Of a DNA stretch of 64,000 nt, positions 1 to 9,133 are shown piece after piece. The notes beneath the pieces were generated by a model. The model ran no database searches. It was not told the DNA's origin and saw only the letters and a program-made list of their open reading frames with translations. The translations under genes and the position numbers were made by a program. The stretch comes from Protaetiibacter sp. (GTDB taxonomy: Bacteria > Actinomycetota > Actinomycetes > Actinomycetales > Microbacteriaceae), in the NCBI GenBank assembly GCA_030150265.1, contig JASLGG010000020.1, forward strand, positions 1 to 64,000, written 5' to 3'. Numbering within the stretch: the stretch's first letter is position 1; each line of letters begins with the position of its first letter.

Positions 1-29
1 GGAACACCCCGTGTTTCGTGCGTGTTACC

Positions 30-35
30 TATACT
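30..35 (+). promoter_or_regulatory. possible -10 hexamer upstream of tkt
   Basis: TATACT matches the bacterial -10 consensus at five of six positions and lies in the 196-base non-coding stretch before the tkt start. No convincing -35 hexamer is seen 16-18 bases upstream, which is common in actinobacteria. It would give a leader of about 155 bases. Nothing else is recognisable between 1 and 196. Confidence 0.3.
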
Positions 36-196
36 TGGAGGTGCTCGCCAGCCGGAACCCCTTCCGCCCGACCTCCATTTGTAGGACTGTGACGGAGAAC
101 GCGACCGGCGCCGATGACGTCCACGGCGCGCACTACCTCAACCGGTGCGGGTTCCACAGACGGCCCTCACCACTTCTACGAAGGGTCAGTTTTCAC

Positions 197-2296
197 GTGG
201 CAGCTCTGCAGTGGGATCCCATTGACAACAAGGCAGTAGACACGGTCCGCGTCCTCGCGGCCGACGCGGTGGAGAAGGTGGGCAACGGCCATCCCGGCAC
301 TGCGATGAGCCTCGCTCCGGCCGCGTACCTTCTGTTCCAGAAGGTCATGCGCCGCGACCCGCACGACCAGCACTGGCTCGGCCGCGACCGCTTCATCCTC
401 TCGGCCGGCCACAGCTCGCTCACTCAGTACATCCAGCTCTACCTGGGCGGCTACGGCCTCGAGCTCGACGACCTCAAGGCGCTGCGCACCTGGGGCTCGC
501 TCACCCCGGGCCACCCGGAGTACCGCCACACCGACGGTGTCGAGATCACCACCGGCCCGCTCGGCCAGGGCATCTCCTCGTCGGTCGGCTTCGCCTACGC
601 GCAGCGCTTCGAGCGCGGACTGTTCGACCCGGACGCCGCTCCCGGCACCAGCCCGTTCGACCACTTCGTCTACGTGATCGCCGGCGACGGCGACATGCAG
701 GAGGGCGTCACGAGCGAGGCCGCCTCGCTCGCCGGCCACCAGCAGCTCGGCAACCTCATCGCGATATACGACTCGAACCAGATCTCGATCGAGGACGACA
801 CCAACATCGCCTTCACCGAGAACGTGGCCCAGCGCTACGAGGCCTACGGCTGGCAGGTGCAGACGGTCGACTGGAAGAAGACCGGCGAGTACGTCGAGGA
901 CAAGCAGGCCCTCTACGACGCGATCCTCGCGGCGCAGGGCGAGCGCGAGAAGCCCTCGCTCATCATCCTCAAGACGATCATCGGCTGGCCGAGCCCGAAG
1001 AAGCAGAACACCGGCAAGATCCACGGATCGGCTCTCGGCGCCGAGGAGCTCGCCGGCGTCAAGGAGGTGCTCGGCTTCGACCCCGCCGAGACCTTCGTCG
1101 TGGCCGACGAGGTCATCGCGCACACCCGTCAGGCGGTCGAGCGCGGCCGTGCGGCCCGCGCCGAGTGGCAGACGGGCTTCGACGCCTGGGCCGCCGCCAA
1201 CCCCGAGAAGAAGGCGCTCTTCGACCGCATCCAGTCGGGCAAGCTGCCCGAGGGGGTCGCCGAGGCGCTCCCCGTGTTCGAGGCGGGCAAGGACCTCTCG
1301 ACCCGCGCCGCCTCCGGCAAGGTGCTGGGCGCCCTGGGCGCCGTCATCCCCGAGCTCTGGGGCGGCTCCGCCGACCTCGCCGAGTCGAACCTCACCACGA
1401 TCGAGGGCGGCAAGTCGTTCGTGCCGACGCAGTGGTCGACTCACGAGTGGTCGGGCGACCCCTACGGCCGCGTGCTGCACTTCGGCATCCGCGAGCACGC
1501 CATGGGCGCGATCCTCAACGGCATCGTGCTGCACGGCAACACGCGCGCCTTCGGCGGCACCTTCCTCATCTTCAGCGACTACATGCGCCCCGCGGTGCGT
1601 CTCGCCGCCCTCATGAAGGTGCCCTCGATCTTCGTCTGGACGCACGACTCCGTCGCGCTCGGCGAGGACGGCCCCACCCACCAGCCGATCGAGCAGCTCA
1701 CCGCGCTCCGCGCGATCCCGGGCCTCGACATCGTGCGCCCCGCCGACGCCAACGAGGTCTCCTGGGCCTGGAAGACGATCCTCGAGCGCCGCCACGCCCC
1801 CGCGGGCATCGCGCTCAGCCGTCAGAACCTGCCCGTGTTCGCGCGTGGTGAGGGTGCGGCGGATGGCGACACGCTCGCCGACGCCTCGAACACCGTGCGC
1901 GGCGCGTACGTGCTCGCGGAGGCGCCGGGCGGCACGCCCGACGTGATCCTGCTCGCGACCGGCTCCGAGGTGCAGTTCGCCCTGGAGGCGCGCGAGCAGC
2001 TCAAGGGCGAGGGCGTGAACGCCCGCGTCGTCTCGTTCCCGAGCCAGGAGTGGTTCGCCGAGCAGGATGCGGCCTACCGCGAGTCGGTGCTGCCCGCATC
2101 CGTCACCGCGCGCGTCTCGGTCGAGGCCGGGCTCGCGCTCACCTGGGCACCGTACCTCGGTGCGCACGGCAAGGCCGTCTCGATCGAGCACTTCGGCGCC
2201 TCTGCCGACTACAAGACGCTCTACCGCGAGTTCGGCATCACCACGGAGGCCGTCGTGGCCGCCGCCAAGGACTCCCTGGCCTCCGCGGCCTCCTGA
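197..2296 (+). CDS. tkt: transketolase
   Basis: Transketolase moves two-carbon ketol units between sugar phosphates in the cytosolic non-oxidative pentose phosphate pathway, using thiamine diphosphate and a divalent metal. I place the start at GTG 197 (699 aa, the usual family length): AAGGG lies about 11 bases before it and family-like sequence begins there. The frame stays open further upstream, but that part resembles nothing. The thiamine-binding GDGDMQEG motif starts at about residue 163, an early GHPG at about 31, and the GEDGPTHQP loop of the pyrimidine-binding domain near 489. It is the first gene of the same-strand run tkt-tal-pgi-zwf-opcA-pgl, so it probably leads an operon for hexose and pentose phosphate interconversion. 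Confidence 0.96.
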   Translation: MAALQWDPIDNKAVDTVRVLAADAVEKVGNGHPGTAMSLAPAAYLLFQKVMRRDPHDQHWLGRDRFILSAGHSSLTQYIQLYLGGYGLELDDLKALRTWGSLTPGHPEYRHTDGVEITTGPLGQGISSSVGFAYAQRFERGLFDPDAAPGTSPFDHFVYVIAGDGDMQEGVTSEAASLAGHQQLGNLIAIYDSNQISIEDDTNIAFTENVAQRYEAYGWQVQTVDWKKTGEYVEDKQALYDAILAAQGEREKPSLIILKTIIGWPSPKKQNTGKIHGSALGAEELAGVKEVLGFDPAETFVVADEVIAHTRQAVERGRAARAEWQTGFDAWAAANPEKKALFDRIQSGKLPEGVAEALPVFEAGKDLSTRAASGKVLGALGAVIPELWGGSADLAESNLTTIEGGKSFVPTQWSTHEWSGDPYGRVLHFGIREHAMGAILNGIVLHGNTRAFGGTFLIFSDYMRPAVRLAALMKVPSIFVWTHDSVALGEDGPTHQPIEQLTALRAIPGLDIVRPADANEVSWAWKTILERRHAPAGIALSRQNLPVFARGEGAADGDTLADASNTVRGAYVLAEAPGGTPDVILLATGSEVQFALEAREQLKGEGVNARVVSFPSQEWFAEQDAAYRESVLPASVTARVSVEAGLALTWAPYLGAHGKAVSIEHFGASADYKTLYREFGITTEAVVAAAKDSLASAAS

Positions 2297-2323
2297 CCAC
2301 CCCCACGGAAGAAGATCCCCGAC

Positions 2324-3436
2324 ATGTCTGACACCACCAAGACCGCAGAGCTCTCCGCCATCGGCGTGAGCATCTGGCTCGACGACCTCTCGCGCGAGAG
2401 GATCGTCTCGGGCGGCCTCCAGAAGCTGATCGCCGAGCGCAACGTGGTCGGCATCACCACCAACCCGACGATCTTCGCGGCGGCGCTCGCCAAGGGCGAG
2501 AACTACGACGCGCACATCGCGGAGCTCGCCGCCGCCGGCACCCCCGTCTCGGAGGCCGTCTTCGACATCATCACGGATGACGTCGCGACCGCTGCCGACA
2601 TCTTCCGGGGCGTCTACGACGCCACGGGCGGTGTCGACGGCCGCGTATCGATCGAGGTCGAGCCCGGCCTCGCCCACGACACGGCCGGCACGATCGAGCA
2701 GGCCGAGCACCTGTGGAAGACGGTCGACCGCCCGAACGCCATGATCAAGATCCCGGCGACCCTCGAGGGGCTCGAGGCGATCACCGAGACGATCGCCAAG
2801 GGCATCAGCGTCAACGTGACCCTGATCTTCAGCCTCGAGCGCCACCGCCAGGTGATCGCGGCCTACCTCGCCGGTCTCGAGAAGGCGCAGGCCGCGGGCA
2901 TCGACCTCTCGACGATCCAGTCGGTCGCGTCCTTCTTCGTGTCGCGCGTCGACACCGAGATCGACAAGCGGCTCGAGGCCATCGGCACGGATGAGGCCAC
3001 CGCGCTCAAGAGCAAGGCCGGTGTCGCGAACGCGCAGCTCGCCTACCAGCTCTTCGAGCAGGAGTTCGCGGGCGAGCGTGCGAAGGCGCTCCTCGCCGCG
3101 GGTGCCAACCTGCAGCGTCCGCTGTGGGCGTCCACGGGCGTCAAGGACCCGGCGCTGCCCGACACGCTCTATGTCACGGAGCTCGCGGTCGCGGGCGTCG
3201 TGAACACCATGCCCGAGAAGACGCTCGAGGCGACCTTCGACCACGCGCCGCTGCACGGCGACGCGGTCACCGGCTCCTACGCCGAGGCCCAGGGCGTGCT
3301 CGACGCGCTGGCCGCGGTGGGCGTCGACTACGACGACGTCACCGCGACGCTCGAGCGCGAGGGCGTCGAGAAGTTCATCGTGTCGTGGAGCGAGCTGCTC
3401 GACACGGTCACCGCCGCGCTGGAGGCCGCGAAGTGA
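2324..3436 (+). CDS. tal: transaldolase
   Basis: Transaldolase transfers a dihydroxyacetone unit between sedoheptulose-7-phosphate and glyceraldehyde-3-phosphate and links the pentose phosphate pathway to glycolysis. The protein is 370 aa, typical of the longer actinobacterial type. The Schiff-base lysine is K142 in AMIKIPAT, and the SVNVTLIFSL strand that follows is characteristic. A GGAAGAAG ribosome site about nine bases before ATG 2324 supports the start. The gene lies 27 bases after tkt, and its stop codon is embedded in the GTGA start of pgi, so the two are probably translationally coupled. Confidence 0.96.
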   Translation: MSDTTKTAELSAIGVSIWLDDLSRERIVSGGLQKLIAERNVVGITTNPTIFAAALAKGENYDAHIAELAAAGTPVSEAVFDIITDDVATAADIFRGVYDATGGVDGRVSIEVEPGLAHDTAGTIEQAEHLWKTVDRPNAMIKIPATLEGLEAITETIAKGISVNVTLIFSLERHRQVIAAYLAGLEKAQAAGIDLSTIQSVASFFVSRVDTEIDKRLEAIGTDEATALKSKAGVANAQLAYQLFEQEFAGERAKALLAAGANLQRPLWASTGVKDPALPDTLYVTELAVAGVVNTMPEKTLEATFDHAPLHGDAVTGSYAEAQGVLDALAAVGVDYDDVTATLEREGVEKFIVSWSELLDTVTAALEAAK

Positions 3437-5031
3437 GCGTCACGGTCGCTGCGACGGGTGCGGCGGCCGAAGCCGTCGCACGGTACGTCCCTCAACTCGT
3501 GGCGGATGGCGTCGCCGGTCGCATCACGACCCTCGACGCGAGCCTCTGGGGCGCCGCGGCCGAGGAGGAGGCGTCGAAGCGTCTCGGCTGGACCGAGGCC
3601 GTCGCCGTCTCCGAGCCGCTCGTCGCGGAGATCGTCGCGCTGCGCGAGGAACTCCGGGCGAAGGGCGTCGACCACATCGTGCTCGGCGGCATGGGCGGCT
3701 CGTCGCTCGCGCCCGAGGTCATCACGCGCACCTACGGCGTGCCGCTCACGGTGCTCGACTCGACCGATCCGGCGCAGGTGCGCTCGGCGCTCGAGGACCG
3801 CCTCGCGCGGACCGCGGTCGTCATCTCCTCGAAGTCGGGGTCGACGGTCGAGACCGACAGCCAGAAGCGCGTCTACGAGAAGGCCTTCCGCGACGCGGGC
3901 ATCGACCCGACCGAGCGCATCGTCGTCGTGACCGATCCGGGTTCGCCTCTCGACCAGTCGGCGCGCGCCGACGGCTACCGGGTGTTCAACGCCGACCCGA
4001 CCGTGGGCGGACGCTACTCCGCGCTCACCGCCTTCGGCCTCGTGCCGAGCGGCCTCGCGGGCGCCGACATCGCCGAGCTCCTCGACGAGGCCCAGGCCGT
4101 GTCGCTCGAGCTCGCGCTCGACTCCGAGAAGAACCCCGGCCTCGTGCTGGGTGCCGCCATCGCGGGCACCTCGCCGCTGCGCGACAAGCTCGGCATCGTG
4201 CCCGACGGCACCCACATCGTCGGCTTCGGCGACTGGGTCGAGCAGCTCATCGCCGAGTCCACGGGCAAGGACGGCACGGGCATCCTGCCGGTCGTGCTCG
4301 ACGTCGACTCCTACGAGGTCTCCGCCGGTCTGCCCGACGTGCAGATCGTGCGCCTCGTCGCGAACGAGCGCGAGACGCGCGAGGTGGCCCCCGGCGAGAT
4401 CGAGGTGTCCGGATCGCTCGGCGGCCAGCTGCTCGTGTGGGAGTACGCGACGGCGGTCGCCGGCCGACTGCTCGGCATCAACCCCTTCGACCAGCCGGAC
4501 GTCGAGTCCGCCAAGATCGCCGCCCGCGGCCTGCTGGATGCGCGCCCCGAGCCCGTTCCGGCGCTCTTCACGGCGGACGGCATCGAGGTGCGCACGGCGG
4601 GCGGACTCGCGATCGCCGAGCAGACGCTCGACGGCGCCCTCGACGCCCTGCTCGCGGCGCTCCCGGACGACGGCTACGTCTCGGTGCAGGCCTACCTCGA
4701 CCGGCCCGCGCTCCCCGGCCTCCCCGCGATCCGCGACGCCCTCGCGCGTCGTGCCGGACGCCCCGTCACCTTCGGCTGGGGACCTCGATTCCTGCACTCG
4801 ACGGGCCAGTTCCACAAGGGCGGTCCCGCGGTCGGCGTGTTCCTGCAGATCGTCGGTGCAGGCGAGCGGGATCTCGAGATCCCGGACCGTCCGTTCACCT
4901 TCGGCCAGCTCATCCAGGCGCAGGCCGCGGGTGACGCGAGCGTGCTCGCCGAGCACGGTCGCCCGGTGCTCACCCTCACGCTCCCCCACGTGACCGACGG
5001 GGTCGCGACGCTGCGCGAGCGGATCGGCTGA
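3433..5031 (+). CDS. pgi: glucose-6-phosphate isomerase
   Basis: This enzyme interconverts glucose-6-phosphate and fructose-6-phosphate. The GTG start at 3433 overlaps the tal stop (GTGA) and gives 532 aa. Two sugar-isomerase (SIS) folds are visible: the first has GGMGGSSLAPEV at about residue 85 and SSKSGSTVET at about 132. The sequence is of the type found inside actinobacterial pentose phosphate clusters rather than close to the E. coli Pgi. The GWGPRFLHSTGQFHKGG segment near the C-terminus carries probable active-site histidine and lysine residues. The following zwf begins three bases after its stop. Placing pgi here lets fructose-6-phosphate made by tkt and tal be recycled directly into zwf. 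Confidence 0.92.
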   Translation: MSVTVAATGAAAEAVARYVPQLVADGVAGRITTLDASLWGAAAEEEASKRLGWTEAVAVSEPLVAEIVALREELRAKGVDHIVLGGMGGSSLAPEVITRTYGVPLTVLDSTDPAQVRSALEDRLARTAVVISSKSGSTVETDSQKRVYEKAFRDAGIDPTERIVVVTDPGSPLDQSARADGYRVFNADPTVGGRYSALTAFGLVPSGLAGADIAELLDEAQAVSLELALDSEKNPGLVLGAAIAGTSPLRDKLGIVPDGTHIVGFGDWVEQLIAESTGKDGTGILPVVLDVDSYEVSAGLPDVQIVRLVANERETREVAPGEIEVSGSLGGQLLVWEYATAVAGRLLGINPFDQPDVESAKIAARGLLDARPEPVPALFTADGIEVRTAGGLAIAEQTLDGALDALLAALPDDGYVSVQAYLDRPALPGLPAIRDALARRAGRPVTFGWGPRFLHSTGQFHKGGPAVGVFLQIVGAGERDLEIPDRPFTFGQLIQAQAAGDASVLAEHGRPVLTLTLPHVTDGVATLRERIG

Positions 5032-5034
5032 GCG

Positions 5035-6573
5035 ATGCCGGTGGAGATCTCGCGGGACAGCAACCCGCTCCGGCTCCCCTCCGACCGTCGCCTCAACCGC
5101 ATCGCGGGCCCGTCCAGCCTCATCATCTTCGGTGTCACGGGCGACCTGTCGCGCAAGAAGCTGATGCCGGCGGTCTACGACCTCGCGAACCGCGGGCTGC
5201 TGCCGCCGGGCTTCGCGCTCGTCGGCTTCGCGCGTCGCGACTGGGCCGACCAGGACTTCGAGAAGGAGGTGCACGACGCCGTCAAGCAGTACGCGCGCAC
5301 GCCCTTCGACGAGGACGTCTGGCGCCAGCTGAAGCAGGGCATCCGCTTCGTGCAGGGCGAGTTCGACGACGACAGCGCGTTCGACCGTCTGAAGCAGACC
5401 CTCGGCGAGCTCGACGAGAGCCGCGGCACGATGGGCAACCACGCCTTCTACCTCTCGATCCCGCCGAAGTCGTTCCCGATCGTCACGGAGCAGCTGCGCC
5501 GCTCCGGACTCGCCGAGCAGGTGCCGGGCCAGTGGCGGCGCGTCGTGATCGAGAAGCCGTTCGGCCACGACCTGCAGTCGGCGCGCGAGCTCAACGCGGT
5601 CGTCGAGTCGGTGTTCCCCCCGGACAGCGTGTTCCGGATCGACCACTACCTCGGCAAGGAGACGGTCCAGAACATCCTGGCGCTGCGCTTCGCGAACCAG
5701 CTCTACGAGCCCATCTGGAACGCCAACTACGTCGACCACGTGCAGATCACGATGGCCGAGGACATCGGCGTCGGGGGCCGCGCGGGGTACTACGACGGCA
5801 TCGGCGCCGCGCGCGATGTCATCCAGAACCACCTCCTGCAGCTGCTGGCCCTCACCGCGATGGAGGAGCCGGTGTCGTTCGACGCCGCCGACCTCCGCGC
5901 CGAGAAGGAGAAGGTGCTGTCGGCGGTGCACCTGCCGAAGGATCTCGCGACCGCGACCGCGCGCGGCCAGTACGCGGGCGGCTGGCAGGGCGGCGAGAAG
6001 GTGCTCGGCTTCCTCGAGGAGGAGGGCATGAACCCGCAGTCGGTCACCGAGACCTACGCGGCGCTCAAGCTCGACATCAACACCCGCCGCTGGGCGGGCG
6101 TGCCCTTCTATCTCCGTGCCGGCAAGCGTCTCGGCCGCCGCGTCACCGAGATCGCGGTCGTGTTCAAGCGAGCCCCGCAGTACCTGTTCGCGGAGTCGCA
6201 GACCTCGGCGCTCGGGCAGAACGCGCTCGTCATCCGCGTGCAGCCCGACGAGGGCGTCACCATCCGCTTCGGCTCGAAGGTGCCGGGCGCGGGGATGCAG
6301 GTGCGCGACGTCACGATGGACTTCGGATACGGTCACGCCTTCACCGAGGCGAGCCCCGAGGCCTACGAGCGGCTCATCCTCGACGTGCTGCTCGGCGACC
6401 CGCCGCTCTTCCCGCGCCACGAGGAGGTCGAGCTCAGCTGGAAGATCCTCGACCCGGTCGAGGAGTACTGGGCCGCCCTCGGGCAGCCGGAGCAGTACAA
6501 GCCCGGCACCTGGGGCCCCGCATCCGCCGACGAGCTGCTCGCCCGCGACGGCCGCACCTGGCGTCGTCCCTGA
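5035..6573 (+). CDS. zwf: glucose-6-phosphate 1-dehydrogenase
   Basis: Zwf oxidises glucose-6-phosphate to 6-phosphogluconolactone with NADP+ and is the entry step of the oxidative pentose phosphate pathway. The protein is 512 aa, the normal length. The coenzyme-binding GVTGDLSRKK lies at about residues 33-42 and the substrate and catalytic motif IDHYLGKE at about 201-208. The start is ATG 5035, three bases after the pgi stop. OpcA and Pgl follow on the same strand, giving the enzyme, its assembly factor and the next enzyme in order. A 52-base gap separates it from opcA, the largest gap inside this run. Confidence 0.97.
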   Translation: MPVEISRDSNPLRLPSDRRLNRIAGPSSLIIFGVTGDLSRKKLMPAVYDLANRGLLPPGFALVGFARRDWADQDFEKEVHDAVKQYARTPFDEDVWRQLKQGIRFVQGEFDDDSAFDRLKQTLGELDESRGTMGNHAFYLSIPPKSFPIVTEQLRRSGLAEQVPGQWRRVVIEKPFGHDLQSARELNAVVESVFPPDSVFRIDHYLGKETVQNILALRFANQLYEPIWNANYVDHVQITMAEDIGVGGRAGYYDGIGAARDVIQNHLLQLLALTAMEEPVSFDAADLRAEKEKVLSAVHLPKDLATATARGQYAGGWQGGEKVLGFLEEEGMNPQSVTETYAALKLDINTRRWAGVPFYLRAGKRLGRRVTEIAVVFKRAPQYLFAESQTSALGQNALVIRVQPDEGVTIRFGSKVPGAGMQVRDVTMDFGYGHAFTEASPEAYERLILDVLLGDPPLFPRHEEVELSWKILDPVEEYWAALGQPEQYKPGTWGPASADELLARDGRTWRRP

Positions 6574-6625
6574 TGCGAGAGGCCTCGGGCCGTCGCATCC
6601 CGACACGGCACATCCGGAGAGAATC

Positions 6626-7585
6626 ATGATCGTCGATCTGCCCGACACCACCACGAGCGCGCTGTCGAAGGCGCTCGTGAAGATCCGCGAGGAGGGCGGT
6701 GCCGTCGCCCTCGGGCGCGTGCTGACCCTCGTGATCGCGACCGCGCTCGGCGAGGAGGAGGAGGCCATCGAAGCCGCCAACGACGCCTCCCGCGAGCACC
6801 CGATGCGCGTCATCGTGCTGTCCCGCCACCCCGAGCCGGTCGACGAGGATCCGCGTCTCGACGGGCAGATCCGGGTCGGCGGCGACGCGGGCGCGAGCGA
6901 GGTCATCGTGCTGCGCGTCTACGGGCCCGCGGCCGCCGACGGTGAGAGCCTCGTCACGAGCCTGCTGCTCCCCGACGCTCCCGTCGTCGTGTGGTGGCCG
7001 GGCGACGCCCCGGAGTCGCCGAGCACCTCCTCGCTCGGTCGCATCGCCCAGCGCCGCATCACGGATGCCGCCGAGCACGACGACCCGGTCGCCGCGCTGG
7101 CGACGCTCGGCCGCAACTACCGGCCCGGAGACACCGACTTCGCGTGGACCCGCCTCACCCTCTGGCGCGCCCAGCTCGCCGCGGTGCTCGACCAGCCGCC
7201 TTACGAGCCGGTCACGGCGGTGACCGTGAGCGGGGCGGCCGACTCGCCGTCGACCGAGCTGCTCGCGGCCTGGCTGCGGCTCCAGCTCGAAGCGCCCGTC
7301 GACCTCGAGGTGACGTCGTCGCTCGGCTCGAGCGGCATCCACGGCGTCACCCTGACCCGCGCCTCCGGCGAGATCCGCCTCGAGCGGGCTCAGCCGAACG
7401 TCGCGACGCTCGAGCAGCCGGGCCAGCCGACGCACGACATCTCGCTCCCCCGCCGCAGCCTGCGCGACTGCCTCGCCGAGGAGTTGCGTAGGCTCGACCC
7501 CGACGACCTCTTCGGAGAGGTCGTCCAGAAGGGGCTCGAGCTGCTCGAGGCGTCCGCCGACGGGGCCGGGTCCGGAAGGAAGTGA
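6626..7585 (+). CDS. opcA: glucose-6-phosphate dehydrogenase assembly protein OpcA
   Basis: OpcA is the accessory protein needed for assembly and activity of Zwf in cyanobacteria and actinobacteria. The start is ATG 6626, with GGAGAG four bases upstream, giving 319 aa. The frame is open further upstream, but that part is antisense-like low-complexity sequence overlapping zwf. Family-typical segments include the N-terminal MIVDLPDTTTSALSKALVKI and the central WWPGDAP followed by a conserved RRITDA. No catalytic motif is expected. Its stop overlaps the GTGA start of pgl. The position immediately after zwf is the classical arrangement and supports the call. Confidence 0.93.
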   Translation: MIVDLPDTTTSALSKALVKIREEGGAVALGRVLTLVIATALGEEEEAIEAANDASREHPMRVIVLSRHPEPVDEDPRLDGQIRVGGDAGASEVIVLRVYGPAAADGESLVTSLLLPDAPVVVWWPGDAPESPSTSSLGRIAQRRITDAAEHDDPVAALATLGRNYRPGDTDFAWTRLTLWRAQLAAVLDQPPYEPVTAVTVSGAADSPSTELLAAWLRLQLEAPVDLEVTSSLGSSGIHGVTLTRASGEIRLERAQPNVATLEQPGQPTHDISLPRRSLRDCLAEELRRLDPDDLFGEVVQKGLELLEASADGAGSGRK

Positions 7586-8391
7586 GCGACGTGAGCGAGC
7601 GGCGGGTCCGGGTCTACGACGACAAGGCGACCCTCGCGGCCGCCGTCGCCGCCCGTTTCGTGAAGCGGATGGGCGAGATCCTCGCGGAGAAGCCCGAGGC
7701 GCACGTGGTGCTGACCGGCGGCACCATGGGCGAGGCCGTCCTGGCGGCGGTCGCGACGACCAAGGGACGCGACAAGGTCGACTGGTCGCGCGTCACCTTC
7801 TGGTGGGGCGACGAGCGCTATCTGCCGTCGGGCGATCCGGAGCGCAACGAGACGCAGTCACGACGGGCGCTGCTCGACGCGCTGGCGCTGCGCCCCGAGC
7901 AGATCAAGTCGCTCCCGGCGCCCGGGGACCATCCGACGATCCAGGATGCCGCGGACGCCTATGCGGCGGAGCTCGCGGCCGCGGCCCCGGCGGGCGCCGC
8001 GCATCCGATCTTCGATCTCACCTTCCTCGGCGTCGGGCCCGACGGCCACGTCGCCTCGCTCTTCCCCGACCACGAGGCGGTCCGCGATCGCGAGAACGTC
8101 GTGCTCGCCGAGACGGACTCCCCCAAGCCGCCGCCGCAGCGCCTCACGCTGACCCTGCCCGTGATCAACTCGTCCGAGCGGATCTGGCTCGTGCTGGCCG
8201 GCTCCGACAAGGCGGGCGCACTGGGTCTGGCCCTCGCCGATGCGAGCCCGGAGAGCGTGCCGGCAGCCGGAGTCCGTGGACGCCGGCGCACGGTGTTCTT
8301 CGTGGACCGCGACGCCGCAGCCGAGGTGCCGGAGTCGCTGCTCACACGCGAGCGCTTCTGGACGGCTGCGCACGACGTCCACCCGCGCTGA
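7582..8391 (+). CDS. pgl: 6-phosphogluconolactonase
   Basis: Pgl hydrolyses 6-phosphogluconolactone, the product of Zwf, to 6-phosphogluconate. The protein is 269 aa and starts with a GTG at 7582 overlapping the opcA stop. LTGGTMGEAVL at about residues 45-55, WWGDERY near 75 and GVGPDGHVASLFPDH near 152-166 are the characteristic motifs of the NagB/RpiA-like fold, including the catalytic histidine region. It is the last gene of the run. The gene for the next step, gnd, is not in the window. It converges on rbpA, with only 31 bases between the two stops. Confidence 0.95.
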   Translation: MSDVSERRVRVYDDKATLAAAVAARFVKRMGEILAEKPEAHVVLTGGTMGEAVLAAVATTKGRDKVDWSRVTFWWGDERYLPSGDPERNETQSRRALLDALALRPEQIKSLPAPGDHPTIQDAADAYAAELAAAAPAGAAHPIFDLTFLGVGPDGHVASLFPDHEAVRDRENVVLAETDSPKPPPQRLTLTLPVINSSERIWLVLAGSDKAGALGLALADASPESVPAAGVRGRRRTVFFVDRDAAAEVPESLLTRERFWTAAHDVHPR

Positions 8392-8426
8392 GCGGTCTGT
8401 GAGCTGGCCTGGGCTGTGACGCTCAG
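8388..8426. terminator. weak inverted repeat between pgl and rbpA
   Basis: CTGAGCG at 8388-8394 is complementary to CGCTCAG at 8420-8426. Each arm contains one of the two convergent stop codons, and the loop is 25 bases, long for a terminator. The position between convergent genes suggests a bidirectional stop signal, but the structure is weak. Confidence 0.25.
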
Positions 8427-8779
8427 GCGGTTCCGCGGCGCTCCCGCAGCTGCTGGAGCGCATCCGCGAGGATCTGCTCCGCCTCGCTCTCGCTGCGACG
8501 CTCCTTCACGTAGGCGAGGTGCGTCTTGTAGGGCTCGGTCTTCTGGAGCTGCGGCGGGTTCTCCCGGTCACGGCCGGCCGGCAGACCCGATGCGGGGCTG
8601 TCGATCGTGTCGGGGATCTCCTCGTCGGGGAGGTTCGCCGCGAAGTAGCGCACCGTCTCGTTGCCCAGGGCGTCCCAATAGGACACCGCGATGCGGTCCG
8701 CGTGATAGCCGCGATCCTGCTCCCCCATGGGGCCGGAGCCGACGCGGGAACCGCGGATGGCGCTGCCGCCCGAAGCCAT
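8423..8779 (-). CDS. rbpA: RNA polymerase-binding protein RbpA
   Basis: RbpA is an actinobacteria-specific essential factor that binds RNA polymerase and group I/II sigma factors and stabilises the open complex. The protein is 118 aa, the usual size. The sequence shows the RbpA core (SYWDALGNETVRYFAANLP), the linker EEIPDTIDSPASGLP and the C-terminal sigma-interacting helix rich in charged residues. A GAGGAG ribosome site precedes ATG 8779. It follows secG after 33 bases on the same strand and could be cotranscribed with it. Its presence is one of the clearest taxonomic markers in the window. Confidence 0.95.
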   Translation of the reverse strand: MASGGSAIRGSRVGSGPMGEQDRGYHADRIAVSYWDALGNETVRYFAANLPDEEIPDTIDSPASGLPAGRDRENPPQLQKTEPYKTHLAYVKERRSESEAEQILADALQQLRERRGTA

Positions 8780-8812
8780 AGCTGTCTCCTCGTGTGGTGG
8801 TCGTGCGGCGGG

Positions 8813-9076
8813 CTAGACGCCGACGCCGAACTTGGTGAGCAGGCCGAGCACCACGATGGAGAAGAACCACGTGATGCCGAGCGCGATCGTGACACGGTTG
8901 AGGTTGCGCTCCGCGACGCCCGAGGCGCCGAGGTTGCTCGTCACGCCGCCCCCGAACATGTCCGAGAGGCCGCCGCCGCGTCCCTTGTGCAAGAGGATGA
9001 GCAGCGTCAGCAGGAGGCTCGTGATGCCGAGCAGGATCTGGAAGGCGACCTGCACGATCGACCAGAGAACGTCCAT
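8813..9076 (-). CDS. secG: preprotein translocase subunit SecG
   Basis: SecG is the small auxiliary subunit of the SecYEG membrane channel. The protein is 87 aa with two hydrophobic helices (about residues 2-24 and 55-80) separated by the family motif KGRGGGLSDMFGGG, which marks SecG clearly. I chose ATG 9076 because AAAGG sits seven bases before it; an in-frame TTG two codons earlier is less likely. It lies between tpiA and rbpA on the same strand, the common actinobacterial order gap-pgk-tpiA-secG. A hairpin and a TATACT hexamer in the gap after tpiA suggest at least partial separate transcription. Confidence 0.94.
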   Translation of the reverse strand: MDVLWSIVQVAFQILLGITSLLLTLLILLHKGRGGGLSDMFGGGVTSNLGASGVAERNLNRVTIALGITWFFSIVVLGLLTKFGVGV

Positions 9077-9091
9077 GAACAACCTTTCGGG

Positions 9092-9108
9092 TCGGCCCCG
9101 AGGGCCGA
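9092..9108 (-). terminator. hairpin between tpiA and secG
   Basis: TCGGCCC and GGGCCGA form a perfect 7-bp stem with a 3-base loop, 26 bases after the tpiA stop. There is no T-tract. It may end gap-pgk-tpiA transcription or, because a -10-like hexamer lies just upstream, form a leader hairpin of a secG transcript. Confidence 0.4.
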
Positions 9109-9113
9109 GGATC

Positions 9114-9119
9114 AGTATA
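9114..9119 (-). promoter_or_regulatory. possible -10 hexamer for secG-rbpA
   Basis: TATACT on the minus strand, about 38 bases before the secG start and just after the tpiA stop. No clear -35 is seen. It is the same hexamer found upstream of tkt. Confidence 0.35.
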
Positions 9120-9133
9120 GGCGACGGGTGTCG

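Noticed and set aside
188..202. parS-like TTTCACGTGG at the tkt start
   Set aside because: Only one side of the palindrome matches the ParB site; no parA/parB is near and the match overlaps the start codon and ribosome-site region.
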